DNA of 64,000 nt from Sclerotinia nivalis (GCA_029531795.1 JAPEIS010000002.1:868001-932000), one strand, 5' to 3'. Counted from the stretch's first letter, positions 12,288 to 23,501 are shown. Notes: generated from the letters alone by a model not told the origin. Program-made: numbers and translations.

Positions 12288-13881
12288 CTATTCAATAGGA
12301 ACATAATACCGCATTATATTCTTGGGATCCCACTGAGCCTTAAGCTTCCTCAATTTCTCCAACCTCCAATCCTCCCACCCATAAACCGCCTGCAAAGACT
12401 CATCGCTATTGGCGTAGTTGACGTAGGCGTGGAGATGTGCTGGATCCTCACTTCCATCCAGCAGGTATTTCCGTAGCTTTTCCCCAAACTCTTTTGCGAT
12501 GGGGTCGATGGTTGAGTTGGGCGCGTACATGACGTACGAGGTGACCAAAACGTTATCGTCTCGGTGCGGAAAAGCCGTACTTTCTGGATCGATGGCTTTC
12601 ACAACCTGAGTCGAGTAGCCTTCAAGCGGGAAAAAGGAGCCGGCAATTTCGGGGACCTTACCGAATGTCTTGTCGATCTCATTGTATACCTGTCTGACGG
12701 TGGTCACATTGTATGAATTCAACCCGATAGGGTAACGGAGGGAGGTCGATCCATAAGCGCATCCCGGGCCGTCCGCGTCCTGGAACGTAATGACGGCAAG
12801 GTCATGTATCGATCCCTGACCAGTCTGTATACTAAGGGGCCCGATATCATAGAACGGCTTAGCATACTCATGAGCTATTTCGGGGGAGCCATTATAGATG
12901 ATGCCGAACCAGAGGACGGGCTGCAAAATCGTTAGCTTTTAGAGATACGCAAGAAAGTTGCGCCGGGCACGACTGATATGATCAGGATCAACCTCTGGGA
13001 CCTTTATAATATATCCCCAATGAACGAGTTCTGGTGGTTGGTCCTGCAGCAATTTATTCGCCAAGTCGTAGAGAGCCTCGAGCTTATCTCCCGAGTAGAC
13101 GAAAATCTCGTAAGATCACGACGGGGCATTGTCATCATAAACACGGTATTCCCATTCTGTCACGAGGCCGAAATTATGCCCTGCGCCTCTAATGGCGCAG
13201 AATAAGTCAGGGTTGGAGTTCTCCGACACTGTGACGAGTTCGCCATTTGGGAGCAAGAGGCGGGTAGAGATGACTTGATCAGCCATGAGTCCGTACTGGC
13301 CCTGGAGCCAACCGTGGCCACCTCCCAGAGCCGGTGCAGAGATGCCGACGCACTCACAAATGCCAGTCACTTTAGGCTCATTAGGATCCAGACGCTCTCT
13401 CTAAGCTTGGCTAAAAACTCACTTGTTCGCTTTCCTAAACTCGTGAGTGTGCTAACGGTGTCACTCACGTTTGCGCCCCCGCCAATGGTAGCAGTCTGAC
13501 TATCCTCGAATAGCATAATGTGGTTCAGAGCGCGCAAGTCGATTTGAATGGCGTTATTTGCCTAACCTAGAGCCTCGGTTGCGCCGTGACCTCCGGCTCT
13601 GGCAATGAACGGGATATTATGCTCATTGGTATAACGCAGCTTTGATCTAGTAAGCCGGGGAACAATATCACGGACTCGTATCGGATAGAATGATGCACAC
13701 TCACTGTCTGCTAGACATCGGATTCAACGGCAACCTAGACCACAACCGTAACGTTGAACCCCTCGTACTCTCTCCATCTAGCTACGAGATTGGCAAACTT
13801 GGGATTGCTAGGGAGGACAATAGATGCTTTAGACGATAGTAATGGGCCGAGATTGGCCAGGATTCCTTCGTTATCGGACAT
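12288..13881 (-). pseudogene. Broken FAD-linked (BBE/PCMH-type) oxidoreductase
   Basis: Minus-strand exons 13881-13705, 13639-13423, 13369-12978 and 12920-12288 can be aligned to one protein of the berberine-bridge FAD oxidase family. The start MSDNEGILANLGPLL is followed by IPFIARAGGHGATEALG, GICECVGISAPALGGGHGWL, GAGHNFGLVTEWEYRVYDD and the BBE tail YVNYANSDESLQAVYGWEDW. The frame is interrupted by TAG at 13737-13735, 13713-13711 and 13564-13562 and by TGA at 13118-13116. The third intron (12977-12921) has ATCAGT where GTCAGT is expected. Introns 13704-13640 and 13422-13370 keep good sites. Such enzymes oxidise secondary metabolites using covalent FAD. No signal peptide is visible. This copy cannot make a full-length enzyme as written. 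Confidence 0.88.
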
Positions 13882-14436
13882 ATTGTAGGACAATTTTTTT
13901 TGGGCGAGAATAGGGAAAGAAACCAGGCGGATCAGGAAAAATGTATTCAGGGGGATAAAAGAAAGAGGGGAGTTGTTCAAATGATAAATTTAGAACAGGG
14001 ATGGATGTTGCGGATCTTGACTAGAAGTTCCGAATTTGCTACGTTGAGCTCAAATGGTACCAATAATTGATAGAAACTATACCTAAAGAAAGGATGTTTT
14101 AGAGGTTAGTATTTGTATAAGAGATTATTGTGTAAGATATTGCAATTACCTCCGATCTTTCCGAGGTTCTGATCTTTGCCAGTTAAAAGTTGGTAACTGT
14201 TAGTTGACTACACGTGCCCTTAAGACACATAAAACATATAGTCATTTTCCCATATACTTCTTTTCAATTATATGTACAATATAACCAATTTTCCGTAAAG
14301 CAATCAATTATGCAGCCGTACAGGCCTTACAGATGTGCACTTTTCGCGAATAAACTTTGTATTTACTATCTCTGCATGCGATCCCCGTTTCCTACGCACC
14401 AGACGCCCCAACATTAATATTAATTAATGGTCGGCT
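13882..14436. other. Intergenic, no gene seen
   Basis: AT-rich spacer upstream of the FAD-oxidase pseudogene. No motif-bearing frame or RNA gene was recognised. Confidence 0.5.
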
Positions 14437-15235
14437 ATGGCTCAGACACTTTTGGAGACAGTTGGTCGATTCATAGAGCACCGACCAACAGAAGATATTG
14501 ATGTGATTTACATTCTTGTCCCTTTGCCTAACCTGATAATATTGAGATCTGATTGTATTTGTGCCAACCAACCTTTCGATAAGGTCTGGCCGTTTTAACT
14601 CTTCAATCGCAGTGAACTGTCCATGCTCTCTAATACAAACCCCTCACCAGGTAACGATTGTTTCGGAAGTATTTATGTAATAACCTAGAGGCCTAGCTTC
14701 CCAACAATGCCAGACTTCCGATCCAGTATTAAAATCTTGCTCAACCCAGCTACTGATTTTATAAAGAACATTTTGGGAAATATCGAGAGAAGTTATGATG
14801 AAAGCCTTCAAAGAGCCCCTCTCGCAGCGAGATGTCTCTGACATATGGGAGAACTTGAATGGTCGTCTAACAGACCTTTGCAGCGCAGGAAAGTCGCCCA
14901 TTATCTAGGCTGGAGTGTGGAATTCTTTAGTGGATGTTTATGGCACAGAATGTCTAATGAAAGCAGTAAATGCAGCCACACAAGCCCGTGGGAAGGGAAG
15001 GTCATGTTCCAGATGGAACTTGTACGCCTGAAATTTCGGGTCTCATGTCAGTATTGCAAATGATGTGTTTGGACTGACAACAGTACAGCAATGTATTCTA
15101 TGACACTGAATTGCCAGAATATGATCACAACAAGGGGAGTCTGTCGTGCTATCTCGGGACAGTCTTTCCATTGCACTGGAGATTCTAGGACTATGGAGCC
15201 TAGCCCCGCTGCTGAAGAACTTTCCTTCGTGGTAT
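14437..15235 (+). pseudogene. Unidentified broken coding region, cut by MITE
   Basis: Codon-like stretches appear in order. First is MAQTLLETVGRFIEHRPTED, open from 14437. Next is a stretch including ILLNPATDFIKNILGNIERS and SDIWENLNGRLTDLCSAGKS, interrupted by TAG at 14906-14908 and continuing AGVWNSLVDVYGTECLMKAV. After a plausible GTACGC...TACAG intron comes NVFYDTELPEYDHNKGSLSC and SLAPLLKNFPSWY, which runs into the MITE at 15236. The last parts have the spacing of a cytochrome P450 middle region (a Leu-Pro-Trp-rich segment), but no heme-binding motif is present, so the family is a guess. No full reading frame exists. Confidence 0.35.
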
Positions 15236-15468
15236 CAGAGTATCCAATAGTCCGGACTGTAGTCCAACAATAAGAAGCTTTGAATCTCTGAATTTATTTA
15301 GGATATTCAAATCAATTAAAATAATAAATTATATTTAAATATTTATAATTTTTTGAATATTAAATATAATTAGAATATTCAAACATTGAATTATATTCAA
15401 ATATTTAAAGAATTTCGATCATTGAAAGTTTAAATCTAATCTGTCAGTCCGGACTATTGGACACCCTG
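15236..15468. mobile_element. hAT-type MITE, 233 bp, with 8-bp TSD
   Basis: The ends are 24-base inverted repeats (15236-15259 and 15445-15468; 22 of 24 bases match) starting CAGRGTRTCC and sharing CCAATAGTCCGGACTG. They are flanked by the 8-base direct repeat CGTGGTAT at 15228-15235 and 15469-15476. A CAGGG-type end with an 8-base duplication is the hAT superfamily signature. The interior is very AT-rich and codes for nothing, so this is a non-autonomous element needing a transposase made elsewhere. Confidence 0.85.
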
Positions 15469-15705
15469 CGTGGTATTGATTATATAGCCATACCACTTCC
15501 AGCTCTAGCTTATTCCAGCAGTTGAATTGATGATCTTAGAGTTTCCTGCGTTTCATGGAAACATTTTGCTGTTAGGTTTTATTAATATGGTCAACAGATA
15601 TTTAAATAGGATAGAAAGTTATCGCATGGCCAACGAAAAAATTGCAAAGACTGAAACGTATGAATATTCATTGTATTGAGTAGCTGTTGAGATGATGTGT
15701 CCTAG

Positions 15706-17000
15706 TTACTCTGAAGAATCTGGAGTAGCAATGGGGATACCAGAAGCAGTAGCAACGTAGTCCTGAAACAATGTCAACAATATGCCCCATCCATAGCAAA
15801 TACCCTTACCTGAATTGTCGAGGCACTTCCTGGCAGCTCTACTAAATGTTCGAATTGTCCGACCATGGTAGCGAAATTGAATGCATATGGACTGCTAGAA
15901 AACCTGCCACAAAATTTAACACCAGTCGAAGAGACAGAGCCTGGCACTCAAGTCATCGTTTCCATGATCTCAAATAAGAAGTAACCTACGTTTGTCCAAC
16001 TTCATCTAATAGTATGTCAGACTTCTGACTAATCTCATCGCCAAAGCTACATGCCTCGATACTATGTGAAAAGACAGGCTTAATTCCGATTTGTAAGGCG
16101 AATGGCGCTTTAGCGACTGGCTGTTCGATCAAGAAGACGAAGGTGAATTCTCGAGGAAGTCCGGTACACTGTTGTTCGTTCTCTTCGAGCGACCAAACAA
16201 GCTTGCTGCTCTGGATGCCTTTAGCAGATCGAGTTGAACCTTGTATCTTTAACATGCTGCCGATGATCTTTGATCTATCGTACTCAGTCGAGGGAGCGAC
16301 AACTGCGGTCGCCGGTAAAGAGACCCCTAGGATGGCTCCTGAAAGTTAAGTTAGAAACATTGTTAGACGAGCTAATCCGGACTTTTCAATAGTCTGGGCT
16401 GTCTTTCACCATTGATGGATTATTGATTCTTCAGCCTGTTACTGAGCCTGTTTGAAACCTGGAACTGATTGAAACATTAAATTCACCCAGAATACTCATT
16501 TATACTCAGAAATTCATGATTTTCCGATCTGAACTGCAGTCCGAACTATCGGAAACCCTGCTCCAGGCTCAAGGCTCTCAACCAAAGTTTTTCGTTCCTG
16601 GTGCATTTGAAGTAAAAATGAATTACTAACCCAAGGAAAAATTCCAATGTAAATTCTCCGTCGAATAGCGGCCAAATGCAATATGTGGAGCAAATTTGAT
16701 AATCTTCAGCGGTTGATCGGTGACCTTCTCCCCTAGAGTTTTAAAAGCCTGAATGCTTATTTGAGCTCTTTTGAATCTACGCTCAACAGAGTGCATGGGA
16801 TGAAAGACAAAAGTTATAGCTACAAAGGTAACGTTATGTGGCTGAGGCCCATCGAGACTTAGTCGTTTCTCCAGATTGTAGACGCCATGATGAAGGCGTG
16901 CAAGGCTGGCAGAGACAAAAGCCTCCTCATGATGGTACTCATGCTCAAGCAGGGTCTTCTGGAAAACTTGGTAACGATGGTCGGGTAAATCAGAATACAT
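15706..17000 (-). CDS. Conserved fungal hypothetical protein
   Basis: Four minus-strand exons, 17000-16631, 16338-15990, 15903-15810 and 15762-15706, join in frame to 289 residues. The junctions read HWNFSLG/AILGVSLP, VGQT/FSSSPYAFNF and STIQ/DYVATASG. Visible blocks are YHHEEAFVSASLARLHHGVY, ITFVFHPMHSVERRFKRAQI, MLKIQGSTRSAKGIQSSKLV and WSLEENEQQCTGLPREFTFV, a beta-rich pattern without a known catalytic motif. There is no signal peptide or membrane segment. I do not know the family function; the blocks feel conserved among ascomycete hypotheticals. Intron 1 (16630-16339, 292 bases) is much longer than its neighbours because it holds a MITE. Confidence 0.8.
16378..16560. mobile_element. Diverged copy of the hAT-type MITE in an intron
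   Basis: The right end (16537-16560) read in reverse begins CAGGGTTTCC and continues GATAGTTCGGACTG, clearly related to the terminal repeat of the element at 15236. The left end (16378-16401) matches it at about 16 of 24 positions. No 8-base duplication remains, so this is an older insertion. It lies wholly inside intron 1 of the hypothetical gene. Confidence 0.65.
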
Positions 17001-17608
17001 TGTATTTAAATCAAGCAGAAATGAGTAAAGTAGAAATCCAAAGGTCTAGATAGGACAACCTGGGAAAGATCTGGTTTTAAGCTGTGAATTTTCCACGTAC
17101 CATGAACTAATAAATAGCTACTTGACCTTGTGTGGCCAATAGACAAAGTACACAACCTATGTGATGTACATTGTTTTCCATTTAGCACTTGTAGGATCCA
17201 TAATCTTGTACAAACATGGTAAACTCTTATGTGTGTTGGGGCAATGTAATATATGGCCCACTAGGTACCACACCGTCTGTTGAAAGCAAGCACTGCTGAA
17301 TGCTTGAGGCGACATAGGTATTGCTTTGTCTCATGATCCCTCGAACCAAACTACGCCCTTGTAAGAGAACGAAAGGGCATGGGTAATGTAAATAATACCA
17401 TGGCAACATTTGATATAGACACAGAATATTGAATTATACCAGATACATTTTGAGGGAAACATGTTTCTGGTATCAGTGATGGGAAATTTATTCACCAAAA
17501 ATGACCCAGAAGCTCGGAACCCGGCAAATTCCACCGAACAACTCAAAGCCCTCAACACCGAGAAATTGTAGCTCAGATATTTACACCCATACACCCCGCT
17601 ATCTCACA
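17001..17608. other. Divergent intergenic region
   Basis: Spacer between the minus-strand hypothetical gene and the plus-strand DUF1770 gene; both promoters should lie here. No additional gene or RNA was recognised. Confidence 0.5.
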
Positions 17609-18311
17609 ATGTCTTCTTCCGTTCCCCTCGAAATAGCATCCACAATTCAAAGCGCATCAATAAAACGCGATCCATCTCCGGACCATGACATAAACCCTTC
17701 TACCGCCGCCTCCAGCAAGGAGCCCGTTTCCATCCATCCAGAATACGCATACATTGACAGAGATAGTATCGATGGCGAGGAAGAAGTAGAGGAGGATATT
17801 CCATACGATGTTATAAGACCTTTACCACGCAGGGCGAGCTTCCCGCCTATACCGGATTTACGATTCGAGCAGAGTTACTTGGCTAGTATTGCGCATGCAG
17901 ATTCGTATTGGAAGGTTGCTTTCATAACGATTAGGGACCAGGTAATTTTCTCTTCCCCAGCAGTTATCTATTCCTCACTTTTAACATACGGAACCGTAAA
18001 CTAATTCTCATGGGTAGGTATGCATGCCACTCATCCAAGGCATTGCCGTGACCCTTCTCTGGGCCGGCTGGAAGCACTGGAACAAGAACGCCAAACTCAG
18101 CGGCAATAGTGCCGGCGCCCGAGTCCGTCGATGGTGGTACACGGTCAACAACTGGCCGATCAAAGAGAAGATAGCAGAGATCGGGAATAATGCGAAGTTG
18201 GCGGCGGAGATGGGGGATGTGAGTCCTCTTGCCTTGCTTTATTAATACCACTTCTCGTTACTGATGGAATCGGGGCAGTATTTTGAAAACCAAGCTTCAG
18301 CTGGAGATTGA
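17609..18311 (+). CDS. DUF1770 family protein
   Basis: Exons 17609-17941, 18018-18218 and 18279-18311 encode 188 residues. The core HPEYAYIDRDSIDGEEEVEE, IPYDVIRPLPRRASFPPIPD, LRFEQSYLASIAHADSYWKV and GWKHWNKNAKLSGNSAGARV is the fungal DUF1770 pattern; its biochemical role is unknown. A moderately hydrophobic stretch (PLIQGIAVTLLWAGW) could be a membrane-associated helix. The second and third exons were placed by frame and by the conserved WWYTVNNW segment. The last exon adds only ten residues and is the least certain part. The gene is convergent with the WHIM gene. Confidence 0.85.
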
Positions 18312-18804
18312 GTTCACGAATCATGAGGTGTTTCGAGAAAATGAATGGTGCATTTGCATGGATGGCGTTAGGGACGGCATATAGAACAAAATACCAATGT
18401 ACATTCTGAGTTCTTTGAATAGGTGGAACTACAAATTGTGAGGACTCATCTGATATCTCGGGATAGGAGGAAGCTCAATGTATCTGTCTAATCACGGCAC
18501 GCATTCTACAGATCTCAAATAATGACTTGATCACGATAAGATGGAGGGGGCATATGCAATCATGTAACATTTTATTGCAACAGCCATGAGACTTTCTCTG
18601 CTCATGAGATGAGACTATCATAGGTAATCATGTTGGTATGCCCCGAAAGATATTTTATGTATATCAAAGAACATAAATATACCCAATAATCAGCTTTGGT
18701 AGCGCCCACCCAAGCAAAGCACCATGCCTTTATCTTTACGCCTTTTGTCATAATACCTTTTTCAATACCTTTTTCCATACCCGCTATCATGAATTGTTAT
18801 TACA
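18312..18804. other. Convergent 3' spacer
   Basis: Region between two convergent stop codons, expected to hold both 3' UTRs. No gene seen. Confidence 0.5.
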
Positions 18805-20874
18805 TTAAGAACCACCGTGACCAACATTTATTGATGGTGGTAGAGTGGAAGCTTTCTCAGGACTACCACGGAAAGTAAGAGAAGGCGAGAGTTGGGTCGA
18901 AATCGATTTTGTCGTGATGGAGATGGGCTTGGTGTTGTTATCGGCTTCGGTCAGAACAGATTTCTCCTCATTATTGACTTCCAAAGATGCATTTGGGCTT
19001 GCAACTTTTTGAGGGGCCACACTGTCCGAGTTTGACTTGGGCTGTGGGCTCAACTGAAGTTTGATCGTAGTCTTCTTCTCCGGGGTTGGCGTTTTGAATG
19101 GAAGCTTGACAATTAAACTCTTCTTCTCGTGATCGTCATCCTCCATGTCTTCATTCTCATCAGTGTCCTCCTCCGGCTCGTCGATATCGCTTGCCAGAGA
19201 GACTTGATCGTCTTCTTCGTCATCGCCATAGTCTTGCTCACTTGCATCGTCCTCCTCATCGTCTTCCATTTCGTCCACTGAATTATATCCTTCAATATGC
19301 TTTCCCTTAGATGCCCAATCGCGGCCACGGCTGGAAGCAGCAGCACGGCGTGGTCTAGAGGCCACTTCTTCCGACTCCTCACCCAGTTCGACATCTCCAA
19401 GACTTTCTGCAAGGGCATGCGTTCCACTCAGAACACTTTCACCATAGGCTCCACCAACACGAGATCTGACCTGACGACCACTCAATGTGACAGTAGGCCC
19501 AGCTGGCTCAGCTGGTGTGTGATTACCAGTGTTTCGAGTAGAACGACGGGATCCGGTAGTATCAGAAAAGACCTCATCTTCATCATCTGAGTACGTGTAC
19601 TTCATGCGCTTTCCTCGGGTACGACCTTCATACATCGAAAAGTTTGGTTCAGGATGTTTGAATTGCTCTTTACGAGCTTGTCGGTATTCTCTTCTCTTTC
19701 GTTTCTGTGACATCGTAAGTAATGTTGAAATAAATAAAAGAAACAAACGGGCCATAAAAAATATAGTACGCACTTCTTCGGTTGCTTCGAACCGTGGGAC
19801 TGCCGCAAGCATTTTCGCGCTCAGCGTTCTGGCCTTCTGACCACCATCGTCCTTGACTAGTTTCTCTGCTAATAATTTCAACTCATCTATATCACTTGCG
19901 ACACTCCACCAAGTCCTCTTTAAGCCTGTGTAATTGCTCTCTCTGTAGACTCGGAAGTGTGTATCATCCAGACCTTCAATAAGATAGTAGCGACGTCGAT
20001 CAGCATCCGAACCCCAGGGTTGTACGGAAAGTGGTTGGTTTAGATCATCTTCATGGCGAATTTGTTTGTAAGAGGCTGTGATCATGCCTTTAACCACATC
20101 GGAGGAGGCCAAGGACCAGAGGATGAGAGTGCGTAGAAGGGTAAGCTATATTATAAAGTCAGCGAGATTCTTTGCTTTTGTGGACTTTGTATGAGCTACC
20201 CGCTCTGTAGGAGACATGGAAGTGAATGTAGCTCCCCCAGAAAGAGGATTCTTGCTTTCCCAATCCTTCGCCCATTGTAGTTTATGCGTTTGAACAGCCT
20301 CCTCGAGGGCGCGATTATAATGTCCGGCTCTGTGAGCGATGGGTGGTCAGCCAGTGGTTCTGCACAAACTCTGAAGTAGTGCGAGGTAGAAGACCTACTT
20401 CACATCCTGCTTTCTATTTAGAAGTAGCCCCAACAATGCGCAAAGAAATTGTTCCGCATGCTCTCCAGGCGTAGTATCGACAACAGCGCGCTCTAATTCT
20501 TGGGGTCCGAAGTTGGGTAGAGATTTTGGAAAAGCTTCACTGAACCGGGCACGGAACATGACGATAAACTACGCAGATTTCGTGTTAGCCACAATTGAAC
20601 CCTACAACGACGCGTTTTGAACGTGTAAAACTCTTGAGTACGCGACGATAAGAGTTATACATACGGCAATGTCTGGGCTATCTGCTAAGACATATTCATG
20701 AGGTGGTGACGGTTCTCTCTTTGGTCGTGGTGGAGATGCCTCGATTTTGCATGCTGCACTTGGTTTTGGGGCCTTTGAGAAGAATTTAAGAATACCATCT
20801 TTTTTCGTTAATTGTAAGCTTTCATCCTCAGATGGTACCGAGGAGAGATCTGAGGAGTCATCAGAAGAGGCCAT
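18805..20874 (-). CDS. WHIM-domain chromatin-remodelling cofactor
   Basis: Five exons on the minus strand (20874-20665, 20568-20399, 20329-20200, 20145-19774, 19704-18805) encode 593 residues. After an acidic N terminus and the FIVMFRARFSEAFPKSLPNF region comes a WHIM1-like helix pair (TLLRTLILWSLASSDVVKGM, about 172-191). A WHIM2/3-like segment follows, with LNQPLSVQPWGSDADRRRYY and GLDDTHFRVYRES. The C-terminal half is basic then strongly acidic (long Asp/Glu runs) and probably disordered. WHIM modules bind ISWI-type remodellers and inter-nucleosomal DNA (Ioc3, Itc1/ACF1 class), so a nuclear accessory-subunit role is inferred. Which yeast protein it matches is not clear. The 69-base fourth intron (19773-19705) keeps the reading frame open if retained. 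Confidence 0.82.
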
Positions 20875-21309
20875 GATATGGTTGAGTCGTGGTGTTCTGA
20901 TGTTCTGAAGTTGGTTTGATAAGAAGCTTTTAGATGATGAAGTCAGAGGGAACTCTGAGATATTGCCGACAAGCGCGACTTGATTTATTGGTCTAAGCAT
21001 TCTGTCACGCACGTACAACACAAAGAGATAGATATAGATAATATTCAAATGAATTTTAAGCCCTTTGATAATAATTGGTCATATCAACTAAATCTCCCTT
21101 ACCCATATGCCTGCCTATAAAAATGAACGAACCCATGAACGCTCCTGATGGAAAAGTATTAATGCCCGAATAAAAAATCTCGAAAACGGTCCACAACCAT
21201 AGCCATGTAACCTAGGCGCTATTACCTAACAGCTGTTCATCGATCATGCGCTGCTTCCTCCGGTAATTTCTCCAATACGTTTTCCGGCCCCTCCTCTGGG
21301 TTATCTACC
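20875..21309. other. Spacer between minus-strand genes
   Basis: Holds the promoter side of the WHIM gene and the 3' end of the next gene. Short open frames here are extensions without conserved content. Confidence 0.5.
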
Positions 21310-22763
21310 TTAAATTCCTGCATCTTCTCCTGGACCTGACTCTGGACCTGCTCCTGAGTCTGGACTGGCTGTTGAGACTCTACCTGAACGTGAGACTGAT
21401 GCTCCCGGTTCCCCTTCAAGAGGAACTTCTTGACCCACAAACTCCGGTTCCACCGACTCACGCTTGATTATCGGTTGGGAAATGTTACTCTCTTCGATAT
21501 TTACCCGGAGCTTGACCAGATCATTGTTATCAATGGTGCCGTGAAGTATCAGCTTCATAGCGATGTCATTGAGCATGACAGCAAACTTGCCCATTGCCGG
21601 AAACATGCACTCAAAAAATGCCTCAGCATATATCATTTCTGTGTTATTCAACTTTCTTCTTAGGAATGACACAGCGGAGCCACCAGAAGGAGTTGTGAAC
21701 CCCGACAAAGCAAGGAAGGAGTGCACCGAGGCCTGGAATGGATTCTGAATCCTCCGATTCCCCTAATAGAGTCTGTATTCTATATTAGTATGAACCAATA
21801 CGGAGCGGGACCGTGGACAAATACCTCTGACCAATTCATCCATCTATGTCCAAACCTCACTTCCTCGCTCCAGTTCACTTTTTTGTTACCAGCCTTCTGG
21901 CTAGCCTCATCCCACTTTCGATAAAGCATCTCGGCATGTCTGGTTCGATTTAGTTTCCCGTCTTCGGCTTGGTGTGCATAATATGCAGTATCCATCAAGA
22001 TTGCTAAATTCATTTGCAAATATGACTTCTGCAATGAAGCAACAATCAGGTTCGACTCGCTCGTTCTAATAGATTGAGTGACAATCTCCATGTTGGAGAG
22101 ATCGATACCGACTAGGGTAGAGTTTCGAGCGCCGTTGTTGTTCTTAATCTCAAGGACCTCATTTAAGAGACCTACAACATTGCCCACAACGACCCTGATA
22201 TCAATGTGCTGAAAACTGCCCCAAACAGATCTGGCGATACCTTCGTTGTGTGCATAGAATGGATATCGCCTGACATAGAGCTTCGCCTCTGCGACGAAAT
22301 GTTTGAGATTGAACGATGATTTTTCTTGGCCCGAGGAGTCCACGGACCCAGACCGTTGATACACTCTTCCCGATGTCGAAGATGAGGGCGTATAACTAAC
22401 AGCCTCAAAAGATTTCTTACTGTATGCTCTGGCTGCCTCTCTTCTTGCTACACCGTTTTTGATCCTGTCTTTCGATTCAACAGAACGGCCAGCCTCGATA
22501 AGTCCAATCGCAAGGGCTTCAATTGTTTCAATCATAGACACAAAGGATGGTCGTTCAATTACCAATGGCAGAGCCTCTGCGGGAAGATTTTTGGCCAATG
22601 ACGCCCATTCGCGACCTATTTCCTCCATTCTGTTAATGTCCTTCTGGGTCTTTTTAGATTGGTCCTTGAAGTTGGTCTTTGCTATTTTGAATGCCGAAGA
22701 GCCGGAGTTAGATGCTTCGTTGCTTTTGCCTTTTCCTTTAGCTTTTGGACGAATCGGAGCCAT
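21310..22763 (-). CDS. Unrecognised basic/helical protein
   Basis: Exon 22763-21861 joins exon 21744-21310 through a GTGAGG...TTCAG intron (a second acceptor, CATTCCAG, lies 12 bases further on in the same phase) to give 445 residues. The N terminus is Lys-rich (MAPIRPKAKGKGKSNEASNS), followed by mostly helical sequence (IERPSFVSMIETIEALAIGL, KHFVAEAKLYVRRYPFYAHN, LDMTAYYAHQ-like parts) and an acidic Ser/Pro/Gly-rich tail (SPDSGAGPESGPGEDAGI). There is no signal peptide, membrane span or enzyme motif. I do not recognise the family. The long open frame and good splice sites support a real gene. The basic start would fit a nuclear protein, but that is a guess. Confidence 0.75.
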
Positions 22764-23038
22764 GATGGTGATGCTGATGCTGAAAATGAAAGTTAGCTAT
22801 AATCTTTCACAGTCCCGGACCGCTGATTCTGTTACCTTGATAGGAGTATTCAAGTGACTTGGATAATGATGTGTATATGTTATTGAACGTGCAATTGAGA
22901 TAGAGTTTGAGGTCAACAGGTTTTCTTGTCGTACGTAGATTTGAAGTGCAAATAGTAGAAACGTGTGCTATGGAGATTAGAGGAAAAGAATATTAAAGAA
23001 GTGTAGTAAGCAATAGAGAATAATATAATGTTGTAGAG

Positions 23039-23215
23039 GATAAGGTTGAAGGGGAGTTGAGGTTGTAGAAGGGAAGTTGAGATTGTAAAAGGAAAATTGA
23101 GGTTGTAGATGAAGAGGAGGTTGTATGGAAGAAGTTAAGATTATAAAAAGGAAGCTGAGGTTGTGGGTGAGAAGTTGAGGTTGTAGATGGAGAGGAGGTT
23201 GTATGGAAGAAGAAT
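23039..23215. repeat. Purine-rich imperfect repeat tract
   Basis: GAGGTTGTAGA-like words recur many times. The clearest pair is a unit of about 38 bases reading GAGGTTGTAGATG...GGTTGTATGGAAGAAG at about 23099-23136 and again at about 23177-23212. One strand is nearly all purine plus T. Confidence 0.7.
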
Positions 23216-23501
23216 TTGATCTTATCAAGACCCACTAGGATTGAGAGTAAAGCAAAGAATAAAAAGAAGCTAATAGGGAGAACATGTTCAAGGTGAAGTG
23301 TTTGAGGGCGAGGGAAAATTTGAAAGTGAGCTAAAGTGATTGTTGGTCGGCGAGTTTCATTCATCACCTCAACATCAACATCACAACATCAGGAAATCAA
23401 TATCCTCACCGTTTGAACATCAGACGAAATCTTTTCATTTCTAACTTCACTTGTCTTCGTAACATGAGGTGGAAAGAGACGAGATCTGCCGCACTAGTTA
23501 T

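Noticed and set aside
12288..13881. A-to-I mRNA editing rescuing the stop codons
   Set aside because: UAG or UGA editing would give Trp. Only the fourth stop falls where Trp is expected; the three TAGs fall where Gln/Glu-like residues are expected, and the lost donor would not be repaired.
22977..23367. Minus-strand frames rich in STTSTPLQP-like words
   Set aside because: Purely the translation of the purine-rich imperfect repeat; no start context or conserved content.
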